Source: Terriglobus sp.
Lineage (GTDB): Bacteria > Acidobacteriota > Terriglobia > Terriglobales > Acidobacteriaceae
Direction of reading: 5' to 3'
Assembly (NCBI GenBank): GCA_023265355.1
Contig: JAHFTZ010000142.1
Coordinates: forward strand, 1,426 to 6,619
Length of the DNA: 5,194 nucleotides
Made by a program: the position numbers and the translations under genes
Notes under the pieces: model-generated
Seen by the model: only the letters and a program-made list of their open reading frames with translations
Database searches by the model: none
What the model was told of the DNA's origin: nothing
Shown: positions 1 through 5,194 of the stretch, in pieces
Layout of the letters: each line of letters opens with the position of its first letter
Numbering within the stretch: the first letter of the stretch is position 1

Positions 1-1743
1 CGGCGTGTACTCGACGTGGAGTTGCACGGCTTTACCCGCTTCAAGATGAACGCGGCCGAGTTTGGCTTCGTTCGGATCTCCTCCATAAGAGGAGGTAACG
101 TCCTTACCGTCGACCTGTACGCTGAAGAAGCCATTCGCCTTTAGTCCGAGATTGTAGTCGACGGAGTCTGGAGCGGTGAGGGAACCATCCCAATGCACGG
201 CCAGCGGACGCACCTGTGCGACCGAAGCGGGAAAGGGTTGGGCGCTCGCGTCCACCGTTAGGACGGTGCTTTGCGCGACGGGCTTTGTGCCGGAGACGTG
301 ATTCATGTCGCTCATGTCTAGCTTGGAAAAGCTGACGGTGACACCCGGTTTGCCGTCGGTGGTGAGAGCCGAGGCCGGTACGGAGTCGGCGGCATGGCTC
401 AGGAACATGGTGCCGGGAACATACTGGATACTACTGTCGGCGAACTCCTTATGGAGACCTTCGAGGATGGAGACAGTATGGGTGGGTTTGCCGTTGTAGT
501 TGCCAAGCAGCACTTTGGTGGAGTTTGCGAGAGGACCGATCACGGCGATCTTGAGGCCGGAGGTCTTCAAGGGCAGCGTACCATCGTTCTTCAGCAAGAC
601 CATGGACTCATCGGCCAACTTGCGTGCCATCTCGCGATGAGCGGGACTGTTTAGTTCATGGTCGTCAATCCTACTGTAGGGCACCATATCCGGAGGATCG
701 AACATGCCGAGTTTCATTCTCGCATTGAAAAGACGAGTAACCGAGGTATCGATATCGCTCTCCTTGAGCGAACCCTGCTTAACGGCATCGAGATAGGGGC
801 GGTAGTCGTGGTCGTCCTTCACCTTGAAGGTGAAGTCGACGCATTCGTTGTCCATGCCGCTGTGCAGGCTGGCACCGGAAGCCTCGGGCTGATTGGCCTT
901 GTACTTGTGCGTACGATAGATATCCACGACCGCGCCGCAGTCGGAGACGACATAGCCTTTGAAAGCCCACCTGTCGCGTAGCTGATCTTGAAGAAGGAAG
1001 TCGTTCGCACAGGCGGGTTGGCCGTTGATGTTGTTATAAGCGCACATCACAGAACCGGCTTTGGCTTCGGTGACCGCTGCGCGGAACGCAGGCAGGTAGG
1101 TATCGACTTCATCATGCTTACTGACGATCACATCGGCCGTGTGACGCGTCGATTCAGGTCCGCTGTGTACCGCATAGTGTTTGGGCGTGGAGATCGCCCG
1201 GTAATACTTGGGGTCGTTGCCCTGCATGCCTGTGACGTACGCCTTTCCCATCTGAGCCGTCAGAAAAGGGTCTTCGCCGTAGGTTTCCTGCCCGCGACCC
1301 CAGCGCGGGTCGCGAAAGATGTTGATGTTGGGTGCCCAGAAATCCAGACCCTCGAAGATAGCGCTTGCACCTCCATTTGCCTTCGCGATGCGCGCATGCA
1401 GGACGCGACCTTCCGTGCCGATTGCGGCGGCCATGTTGTAAATTAACGGAGGATCAAAGGTCGCTCCAAGACCGACCGGTTCCGGGAACTCGGTAGTGCC
1501 GTCACGGGCGACTCCATGGAGCGCCTCGCTCCACCAGTCATAGGCAGGAATTCCTAGTCTTGGAATGGCGCGCGCCTGATTGACAAGCTGGCTGGCCTTC
1601 TCGTCCAGCGTCATACGCTTGACAAGGTCCGCTGCGCGTTGTTCGGCGGGAAGACTGGGATCGAGATAAGCCGGTTTATTTTGCGCGATTGCAGTGCTAC
1701 CGGCACAGACCAACGCCATAAGAATAATTTCTGAAGGTTTCAT
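1..1743 (-). CDS. Secreted glycoside hydrolase family 3 enzyme with PA14 insert (beta-glucosidase/beta-xylosidase type), C-terminus beyond window
   Basis: The frame is open for 581 codons from the ATG at 1743 to the left edge, so the C-terminus is missing. Residues 1-20 look like a Sec signal peptide (Lys2, hydrophobic core 6-14, AIA before Gln21), so export is expected. The GH3 TIM-barrel domain covers about 28-350: DWWSEALHG (69-77), PNINIFRDPRWGR (138-150), the KHYAVHSGPE substrate loop (188-197) and YVVSDCGAV (264-272), in which Asp268 is the expected catalytic nucleophile. The alpha/beta sandwich begins at about 380 (VLLKNDGTLPL, LLGNYNG). It is interrupted from about 440 by a PA14-like beta domain (VHWDGSLTAP at 516-525, YNLGLKANGFFSVQVDG at 530-546). 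In PA14-containing GH3 enzymes the acid/base Glu follows the insert, so it should lie outside the window. Such proteins usually have about 850-900 residues. It hydrolyses terminal beta-linked sugars from plant-type oligosaccharides; glucose versus xylose specificity cannot be decided here. It is the last visible gene of the operon. Confidence 0.93.
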   Translation of the reverse strand, partial: MKPSEIILMALVCAGSTAIAQNKPAYLDPSLPAEQRAADLVKRMTLDEKASQLVNQARAIPRLGIPAYDWWSEALHGVARDGTTEFPEPVGLGATFDPPLIYNMAAAIGTEGRVLHARIAKANGGASAIFEGLDFWAPNINIFRDPRWGRGQETYGEDPFLTAQMGKAYVTGMQGNDPKYYRAISTPKHYAVHSGPESTRHTADVIVSKHDEVDTYLPAFRAAVTEAKAGSVMCAYNNINGQPACANDFLLQDQLRDRWAFKGYVVSDCGAVVDIYRTHKYKANQPEASGASLHSGMDNECVDFTFKVKDDHDYRPYLDAVKQGSLKESDIDTSVTRLFNARMKLGMFDPPDMVPYSRIDDHELNSPAHREMARKLADESMVLLKNDGTLPLKTSGLKIAVIGPLANSTKVLLGNYNGKPTHTVSILEGLHKEFADSSIQYVPGTMFLSHAADSVPASALTTDGKPGVTVSFSKLDMSDMNHVSGTKPVAQSTVLTVDASAQPFPASVAQVRPLAVHWDGSLTAPDSVDYNLGLKANGFFSVQVDGKDVTSSYGGDPNEAKLGRVHLEAGKAVQLHVEYTP

Positions 1744-1752
1744 TACTGCCTC
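1741..1752 (-). promoter_or_regulatory. Shine-Dalgarno and TAATG stop/start overlap in front of the GH3 gene
   Basis: GAGG (1752-1749) sits five bases before the GH3 ATG. The TAA of the upstream relic reading frame (1745-1743) shares its last A with that ATG, giving TAATG. This arrangement is typical of translational coupling. It decides the GH3 start together with the signal peptide, which begins exactly there. Because the upstream frame is a relic of a decayed gene, ribosomes finishing that 68-residue peptide may still feed GH3 translation; this is inference. Confidence 0.65.
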
Positions 1753-1949
1753 ACGAAGAGTTGTCGCCGTGGTTCAGAACCAAAAGAGCAGTCAAGAGAG
1801 CCAACGCGATTTGATTTATTCCAGACAGGGATCACGTCGACCCCTTGTTCGGCTGCTTGCAGACAGGCTTCCAGTTGCGCCTCCGCTTCGTGAGCGAAGC
1901 GATCACCGGCCCCAATCGAGTACTTCGGAAGCTGCATCGATCCATTCAC
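1743..1949 (-). pseudogene. 5' relic of a tagaturonate-epimerase-like gene (UxaE-type), truncated
   Basis: A GTG start at 1949 with a good ribosome site opens a 68-codon frame ending in the TAA at 1745-1743. Residues 9-48 read as a well-conserved N-terminus: KYSIGAGDRFAHEAEAQL (9-26), then a helix, then VIPVWNKSNR (39-48). From memory this pattern matches the start of the roughly 450-500-residue tagaturonate/fructuronate epimerase family (UxaE, PF16257) as found in Bacteroidetes and Acidobacteria, where WNKSNR is normally followed by EH. Here the similarity stops after Arg48. The tail (VGSLDC to the end) does not look like the family, although a GSEP at 57-60 might be a leftover of it. Most of the gene is therefore missing. 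Its position after a galactonate dehydrogenase that would make D-tagaturonate supports the assignment. The family name is moderately sure; truncation relative to a larger protein is likely. It could instead be a functional leader peptide for the GH3 gene. Confidence 0.55.
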
Positions 1950-1957
1950 TTGTTGTT

Positions 1958-1962
1958 CCTCC
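1958..1962 (-). promoter_or_regulatory. Ribosome binding site (GGAGG) fixing the GTG start of the epimerase-like relic
   Basis: GGAGG on the minus strand lies eight bases before the GTG at 1949-1947. It favours that start over the in-frame TTG at 1997, which has no comparable site, and over the ATG at 1937. A strong initiation signal has survived although the coding sequence behind it is cut short. Confidence 0.6.
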
Positions 1963-1983
1963 AGTACGACTGTCGTGCACCAT

Positions 1984-2244
1984 CTATTTACTTGCAAAAC
2001 AGGCGCTGCAAACGCGCGTTGCTAAATTGTGGGATCCGATAGGCTCATGCGACGCCGCGTGTAGCCACTCATGTATATCGAGAAGAACTCCAACAATCAC
2101 GTATCCGAACAGGGGCAAACAATAGGACAGGGCGGTGCTGTGTGTTCGCTCTGCAAGAAAACCCATCAGTGGTGTACCGACGGCGCCAGGTGGCAGCAGC
2201 AAGGCTTCGCGGCGGGTGGTGGCGGTAGAAGAGGAAGCGAACAT
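1984..2244 (-). pseudogene. Internally deleted and frameshifted FucP-type MFS sugar permease
   Basis: The frame starts at ATG 2244, 25 bases after the dehydrogenase stop, and reads 86 codons. Residues 1-18 (ending TTRREALLLP) look like the cytoplasmic N-terminus of a FucP/GluP-family sugar:proton symporter, just before TM1. At residue 19 the sequence jumps directly to GAVGTPLMGFLAERTHS (20-36) and LSYCLPLFGYVIVGV (39-53). These resemble the last cytoplasmic loop and TM12 of the same family. Family members have about 410-440 residues, so roughly 350 internal residues are absent. After Val53 the current frame continues as non-membrane sequence to a TAG at 1986-1984. Removing one base near 2083-2088 instead gives FSIYMSGYTRRR and a stop at 2024-2022, which completes a 23-residue helix followed by a basic tail, so a single-base insertion is likely as well. 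The product cannot transport. The family is inferred from remembered patterns. No clear Shine-Dalgarno is present, so translation would depend on coupling to the dehydrogenase. Confidence 0.65.
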
Positions 2245-2269
2245 AGATGATTTGTGCTGCCGGTCGCGG

Positions 2270-3271
2270 CTAGAGTGCGACCATGATCTTGGTGAAGCTG
2301 GCCGGGTTCTCTGACCACCGCGCCAACGCGGCGGGCGCATCCTCGAGGGAAACGATCGCGGACACGGCACGATCTACCGGAAATGTACCGGCTTCAAGTA
2401 GGCTGATGACCTCGCGGAAGTCCTGCGGCAAGGCATTGCGGGAACCCATAATGTCGAGTTCCTTCTGGACAAAGAGCCTGGTTTCATAACTCACGGGTTC
2501 CTTGGCATACCCGATGTACACGACGCGCCCAGTGAACGCAACCTCTTCGACGGCACTGCGAAAGGTTTCCGGAAGGCCGATGGCCTCGATGACGACATCA
2601 GGGCCCGAGCCGTTTGTAATCTCCTGCAGCCGTTTGTGAACGGATTCACGGCGAGAGTGAATCAGGTGCGTCGCACCAGTTGCCCTCGCGGTTTCGAGCT
2701 TGTCGTCGTCGAGATCGATCGCGATCGTTGCCGCACCGCGGAAAGCGGAGCCGGCGATCGCCCCGAGACCCACGCCGCCGCAGCCATACACGGCCACCAC
2801 ATCCTGGGCCGTTACGCGTGCGCGTGAGACGGCATGCATTCCCACCGTCAATGGCTCGACCAGGCACAGCTCCTTGAGAGACAGTGACGACGGATACACC
2901 TTTGCTTCCGGTACGGTCAGCAACTCCGTCATGGCGCCATCGCGTTGTACGCCTAACGTTTCATTAAATTGGCAGGCGTTGACGCGACCGCGACGGCAGG
3001 CGGCGCATTGGCCGCAGTTGGTGTACGGCGAGACCGCAACTCGGGTGCCGGCGGGGATGGCCTCGGTGCCTTCGAGTACCGTCGCTGCTATCTCATGGCC
3101 GATGACACGCGGATAGGTGACCAAGGGGTTTTTACCGCGATAACTGTTGAGGTCTGTCCCGCAGAGACCTACGAGATTGACATGCAGAAGCAGGTCTCCG
3201 GTGTGCCGTTCAGGTTGCGGGATGTCGGTGAGGTGGACTTGGCCGGGACCGGTCAGCGTAATGGCTTTCAT
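2270..3271 (-). CDS. Zinc-dependent medium-chain dehydrogenase, probable L-galactonate 5-dehydrogenase (LgoD/RspB type)
   Basis: The protein has 333 residues, a normal family length. The expected catalytic zinc site is visible: Cys37 in GLCGTD, His59-Glu60 in GHE, and Glu139 in VEPLTVG. The structural zinc site is Cys86, Cys89, Cys92 and Cys100. The Rossmann loop is GCGGVG (163-168), and Asp186 at the end of the next strand predicts NAD rather than NADP. The closest functional types are L-galactonate/L-gulonate 5-dehydrogenases and L-iditol-type polyol dehydrogenases. In this operon the natural reaction is L-galactonate to D-tagaturonate in the cytoplasm. The ATG at 3271 is chosen because it begins the canonical MKAITLTGPG strand, overlaps the preceding stop as ATGA, and has GGGAG seven bases upstream (3283-3279). 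The frame is open 85 codons further upstream, but that part has no family character and is a shadow of the lactonase gene. Zn-ADH assignment is very sure; the substrate is inferred from context. Oxidation of another hexonate or a polyol is possible. Confidence 0.9.
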   Translation of the reverse strand: MKAITLTGPGQVHLTDIPQPERHTGDLLLHVNLVGLCGTDLNSYRGKNPLVTYPRVIGHEIAATVLEGTEAIPAGTRVAVSPYTNCGQCAACRRGRVNACQFNETLGVQRDGAMTELLTVPEAKVYPSSLSLKELCLVEPLTVGMHAVSRARVTAQDVVAVYGCGGVGLGAIAGSAFRGAATIAIDLDDDKLETARATGATHLIHSRRESVHKRLQEITNGSGPDVVIEAIGLPETFRSAVEEVAFTGRVVYIGYAKEPVSYETRLFVQKELDIMGSRNALPQDFREVISLLEAGTFPVDRAVSAIVSLEDAPAALARWSENPASFTKIMVAL

Positions 3272-4131
3272 GCAAGAACTCCCGTGTGGTTTTGCGCAGA
3301 AGGTGTGGGCGCATCGAGGTGGTAGGCCCTGATGGCAGTGCAGCCCAGGATGTCTGCCTGCTCGTCCTGGGAGAGTGGATCCACCCACTGCGCCAGAACC
3401 GTCCACCAGCGATGGTAGGTGCAACCGGCGCAGAGCACGGGCCAATCCGACCCGGCCATCGGGCGGGCGGGGATGAAGGCTTCCAGTACGGTGTCGAAGT
3501 AGGGTTTCAACTGAGCGGGGGTCCACTGCTTCGGATCGGCCTCGGTGACCATACCGGAGATCTTGCAGAAGACGTTCTCGCGTTCTGCCAGTTGGCGAAT
3601 ACTCTCGGCCCAGGGCCGCAATTCGGCGGCGGCAACGCGGGGTTTGGCGATATGGTCAAGCACGAAAACCTGCTTCGGGTGCCGATCCACGAAGCGTGTT
3701 GTTTCTTGTAGTTGGCGCTTAAAGATCAGGAGATCGTAGGCGAGCCCGGTTCCCTGTAATGTACGAATTCCACTGTTGAAAGCGACGTCGTCCAGGAAGC
3801 CTTGAGCTTCGGCCTGCACCACATGACGCAGGCCTTTGAGAATGCAGTAATCTCCCAAAAAACTGGGAAAGTCTGGCGCGCACAGCGGTAGCCAACCCAC
3901 AACACCCAGAATGAGAGGAGTTGATTCCGCAAGCTGGAGCAGCCACGCTGTCTCCTGCACGGATTGGCGCGACTGCACGGCCACCGTACCGCTTACGCCA
4001 GTTCCCTGCGTAGCGTGCGCCAGATCCTCCGGAACAAAATCGCGGCGAAACATGGCGAGATCGCCTTCGAGCCACTCATATTCGGAGGAGTTGCAGCGCC
4101 AGAGATGATGTTGCGCATCAATCCGGTACAT
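3268..4131 (-). CDS. cog3618 amidohydrolase-superfamily sugar lactonase (L-galactono-/L-fucono-lactonase type)
   Basis: This 287-residue TIM-barrel hydrolase (Amidohydro_2) should open the aldonolactone made by the neighbouring aldo/keto reductase, giving L-galactonate or L-fuconate in the cytoplasm. Visible family blocks are IDAQHHLW (4-11) on strand 1, GVVGWLPL (76-83), LKGLRHVVQ (98-106), VFVLDHIAKP (155-164), FCKISGMVTE (188-197) and MAGSDWPV (225-232), in which Asp229 is the expected catalytic Asp. Strand 1 is odd: the family usually reads D-A-H-x-H, but here residue 7 is Gln and the histidines are at 8 and 9. LigI, a lactonase of the same COG, works without a metal, so activity may survive. 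The ATG at 4131 is supported by AAGGAGG seven bases upstream and by the motif starting at residue 4; the longer open frame upstream is a shadow. It overlaps the reductase gene by 14 bp and the dehydrogenase gene by 4 bp, so the three are certainly co-transcribed. Confidence 0.88.
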   Translation of the reverse strand: MYRIDAQHHLWRCNSSEYEWLEGDLAMFRRDFVPEDLAHATQGTGVSGTVAVQSRQSVQETAWLLQLAESTPLILGVVGWLPLCAPDFPSFLGDYCILKGLRHVVQAEAQGFLDDVAFNSGIRTLQGTGLAYDLLIFKRQLQETTRFVDRHPKQVFVLDHIAKPRVAAAELRPWAESIRQLAERENVFCKISGMVTEADPKQWTPAQLKPYFDTVLEAFIPARPMAGSDWPVLCAGCTYHRWWTVLAQWVDPLSQDEQADILGCTAIRAYHLDAPTPSAQNHTGVLA

Positions 4132-5089
4132 CGCAGGTCCTCCTTGCGATGGCGGACGCATCCTGGTTGATTTCACGGCCGGAGGGCCACAGAATGTTCT
4201 GCACCGGCTCCACGATGGTGCGAATAGCTTGCAGAAGTGGTTCCGGTGGCGTCCAGTCCAGGGCGGCACATGCCGCTTCCATCTCCGCCTCGCTGCTGAT
4301 GCCGACCAGTGTAGACGCAACTACGTCGTGCTTCAGGCAGAAGGAAAGGCCCAAGGTGCCGGGGTTCACGCCATAACCCTGACAGGCAAGGCGTGCCGCC
4401 ACCGCAGCTTCGCGCACACAGTGCGGGGCGGGGTGCCAGGCTGGCACAGGCCCTCCTGTTAGAAGGCCCATGTGAAAGGGGGAGGCGTTCAACAGGCCGA
4501 TGCCTGATTGTTGCACGACGGGAGCCAGTTCCAGATCCATGTCATCGACGAAGAGATTGGCATGGCAGTAGTTCAAAACACAGTCCACGCCGGATTCCCG
4601 AGCGACGCGTGCGAGAAGCCCCGGCCAATAGCCTGTCAGGCCAATAAAGCGGACCTTGCCCTGCTCTTTGAGCCGCTGCATGGCCGGTACCGTTTCATAA
4701 ATAATTTGGTGCATGTCGCCGAACTCGATGTCATGCGCCTGCAGGATGTCTACGTAGTCGGTGCGGAGCCTACGCAGTGAGTTTTCGAACTCGCGCGTTA
4801 TGCCCTGTGCAGAGAAGTCGAAGATCTCCGCACCATAGCGTCCGCATTTGGTGCCAAGGATGACGTTGTTACGCCGTTGCGCAAGCGCATCGCCAAGCCG
4901 TTCCTCAGCCATGGTCAGCCCATAGTAGGGTGAGACGTCAAAGAGGTTCACGCCGAGTTCGATAGCCGCAGCGACGGCTCGGCTGGAAGCCAGAGGATCT
5001 ACGTGACCGAAGACATTCCCCAGAGGAGAAGCGCCAAAACCGATCACCGACACGTCGAGACCAGTTGATCCTAGCTGGCGATAACGCAT
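4118..5089 (-). CDS. Aldo/keto reductase, L-galactose (L-fucose) 1-dehydrogenase type
   Basis: This 323-residue AKR would oxidise L-galactose (or L-fucose) at C1 to the lactone using NAD(P), the first step of the pathway, in the cytoplasm. The catalytic tetrad is visible: Asp51 and Tyr56 in FDVSPYYG, Lys81 in GTKCGRY and His119 in LQAHDIEFG. Several blocks match, from memory, the plant L-galactose dehydrogenase of ascorbate synthesis: GFGASPLGNVFG (17-28), FDFSAQGI (90-97), LQAHDIEFG (117-125), RFIGLTG (147-153), SPFHMGLLT (203-211) and EPVQNILWPSG (294-304). Bacterial relatives are called D-threo-aldose 1-dehydrogenase or L-fucose dehydrogenase. The ATG at 5089 is preferred over the ATG at 5131 because MRYRQLGSTGLDVS is the usual N-terminus, AAGGGGG lies just upstream, and the extra 14 residues would run across the operator-like dyad. 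It is the first gene of the operon. The AKR subfamily is very likely; L-galactose over L-fucose is a context-based preference. Confidence 0.92.
   Translation of the reverse strand: MRYRQLGSTGLDVSVIGFGASPLGNVFGHVDPLASSRAVAAAIELGVNLFDVSPYYGLTMAEERLGDALAQRRNNVILGTKCGRYGAEIFDFSAQGITREFENSLRRLRTDYVDILQAHDIEFGDMHQIIYETVPAMQRLKEQGKVRFIGLTGYWPGLLARVARESGVDCVLNYCHANLFVDDMDLELAPVVQQSGIGLLNASPFHMGLLTGGPVPAWHPAPHCVREAAVAARLACQGYGVNPGTLGLSFCLKHDVVASTLVGISSEAEMEAACAALDWTPPEPLLQAIRTIVEPVQNILWPSGREINQDASAIARRTCDVPD
4139..4145 (-). promoter_or_regulatory. Strong Shine-Dalgarno AAGGAGG inside the reductase gene, for the lactonase start
   Basis: AAGGAGG is a near-complete anti-16S match, seven bases before the ATG at 4131. 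It lies within the last codons of the aldo/keto reductase. It decides between the ATG at 4131 and the upstream in-frame start at 4320, and it suggests independent, efficient initiation in addition to coupling. Confidence 0.8.
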
Positions 5090-5092
5090 AGT

Positions 5093-5099
5093 CCCCCTT
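5093..5099 (-). promoter_or_regulatory. Shine-Dalgarno (AAGGGGG) for the first operon gene
   Basis: A purine-rich AAGGGGG ends three bases before the ATG at 5089. Counting AAGGGG as the pairing core gives a spacing of four. It supports the ATG at 5089 over the upstream in-frame ATG at 5131. Confidence 0.65.
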
Positions 5100-5127
5100 A
5101 CACCTGATGCAACTTCTGACGGTGCAA

Positions 5128-5144
5128 GCATACTATGAGTATGC
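5128..5144. promoter_or_regulatory. Perfect 17-bp inverted repeat, probable operator
   Basis: The minus strand reads GCATACTCATAGTATGC: two exact 7-base arms around a 3-base centre. It lies 38 bases upstream of the first start codon and covers the candidate -10 box, which is where a repressor dimer would block initiation. With a 3-base loop and no T run it is a poor terminator. No regulator gene is in the window, so the binding protein (LacI, GntR or another sugar-responsive family) is unknown. Confidence 0.55.
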
Positions 5145-5166
5145 GATAAAGTTAACGTAATTTAAA
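5138..5166 (-). promoter_or_regulatory. Candidate sigma-70-type promoter of the operon
   Basis: Reading leftward, TTTAAA (5166-5161) and CATACT (5143-5138) are separated by 17 bases. Each matches the sigma-70 -35 and -10 consensus at four of six positions. They lie in a locally AT-rich stretch, about 50 bases before the first start codon and in front of the only clear operon head in the window. The -10 box lies inside the adjacent dyad. Matches of this quality are common by chance in AT-rich DNA, so position is the stronger argument. Confidence 0.4.
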
Positions 5167-5194
5167 AGGCTTTATGTACCGTTCTCATTCAACT

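Noticed and set aside
658..1446. Two overlapping-region plus-strand frames of 107 and 152 codons opposite the GH3 gene
   Set aside because: They mirror the codon structure of the minus-strand GH3 gene, whose catalytic motifs are unmistakable.
1699..1713. Possible lipoprotein signal at Cys13 of the GH3 enzyme
   Set aside because: The residues before the Cys (Ala-Leu-Val) do not form a lipobox; AIA before Gln21 fits an ordinary signal peptidase I site.
2011..2020. Self-complementary AACGCGCGTT between the two relics
   Set aside because: A 10-bp palindrome without loop, T run or repetition nearby is expected by chance in GC-rich DNA and has no evident function.
1694..2125. 143-codon plus-strand open frame across the relic zone
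   Set aside because: It has no recognisable motif, starts inside the GH3 signal-peptide region on the opposite strand, lacks a convincing ribosome site, and antisenses two frames with clear protein-family character.
3272..3526. 85-codon N-terminal extension of the zinc dehydrogenase
   Set aside because: The extension lies wholly inside the lactonase gene and has no family similarity; the ATGA overlap and the canonical N-terminus point to 3271.
4132..4320. 63-codon N-terminal extension of the lactonase
   Set aside because: It is an Arg/Pro/Trp-rich shadow of the reductase gene; AAGGAGG and the strand-1 motif place the start at 4131.
5090..5131. 14-codon N-terminal extension of the aldo/keto reductase
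   Set aside because: It is not part of the family N-terminus, and its ATG lies inside the inverted repeat that probably controls transcription.

Overview
The window reads as one leftward (minus-strand) sugar-catabolic operon, entered from its promoter at the right end and cut at the left edge inside its last visible gene. Gene order, base composition (moderately GC-rich), the secreted GH3 enzyme with a PA14 insert and the FucP-type permease remnant suggest a plant- or alga-polysaccharide degrader, most likely an Acidobacteriota (Terriglobia-like) bacterium. That assignment is by impression of the proteins and has not been tested by a search.

Right to left, the layout is as follows. A promoter and a perfect 17-bp dyad lie at about 5128-5166. 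Next come an aldo/keto reductase of the L-galactose dehydrogenase type (5089-4118), a cog3618 amidohydrolase-superfamily sugar lactonase (4131-3268, overlapping the first gene by 14 bp) and a zinc-dependent L-galactonate dehydrogenase-like protein (3271-2270, overlapping by 4 bp). Two gene relics follow: an internally deleted, frameshifted FucP-type sugar permease (2244-1984) and the 5' end of a tagaturonate-epimerase-like gene (1949-1743). Last is a secreted glycoside hydrolase family 3 enzyme (1743 to beyond position 1), whose ATG overlaps the relic's stop codon as TAATG.

The three intact enzymes make a coherent oxidative route: L-galactose to L-galactonolactone to L-galactonate to D-tagaturonate. 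This is the same set of enzyme families as the L-galactose pathway described in Bacteroides vulgatus. L-fucose is the main alternative substrate for the first two steps. The GH3 enzyme would release sugars outside the cytoplasm. The permease and the next pathway enzyme, which would be expected between these functions, are the two genes that have decayed. Either the locus is degenerating or these functions are supplied from elsewhere in the genome.

There is no gene-free stretch longer than 300 bases apart from the relic zone 1744-2269, which is accounted for by the two pseudogenes. No RNA gene, insertion sequence, CRISPR array or convincing terminator was seen.
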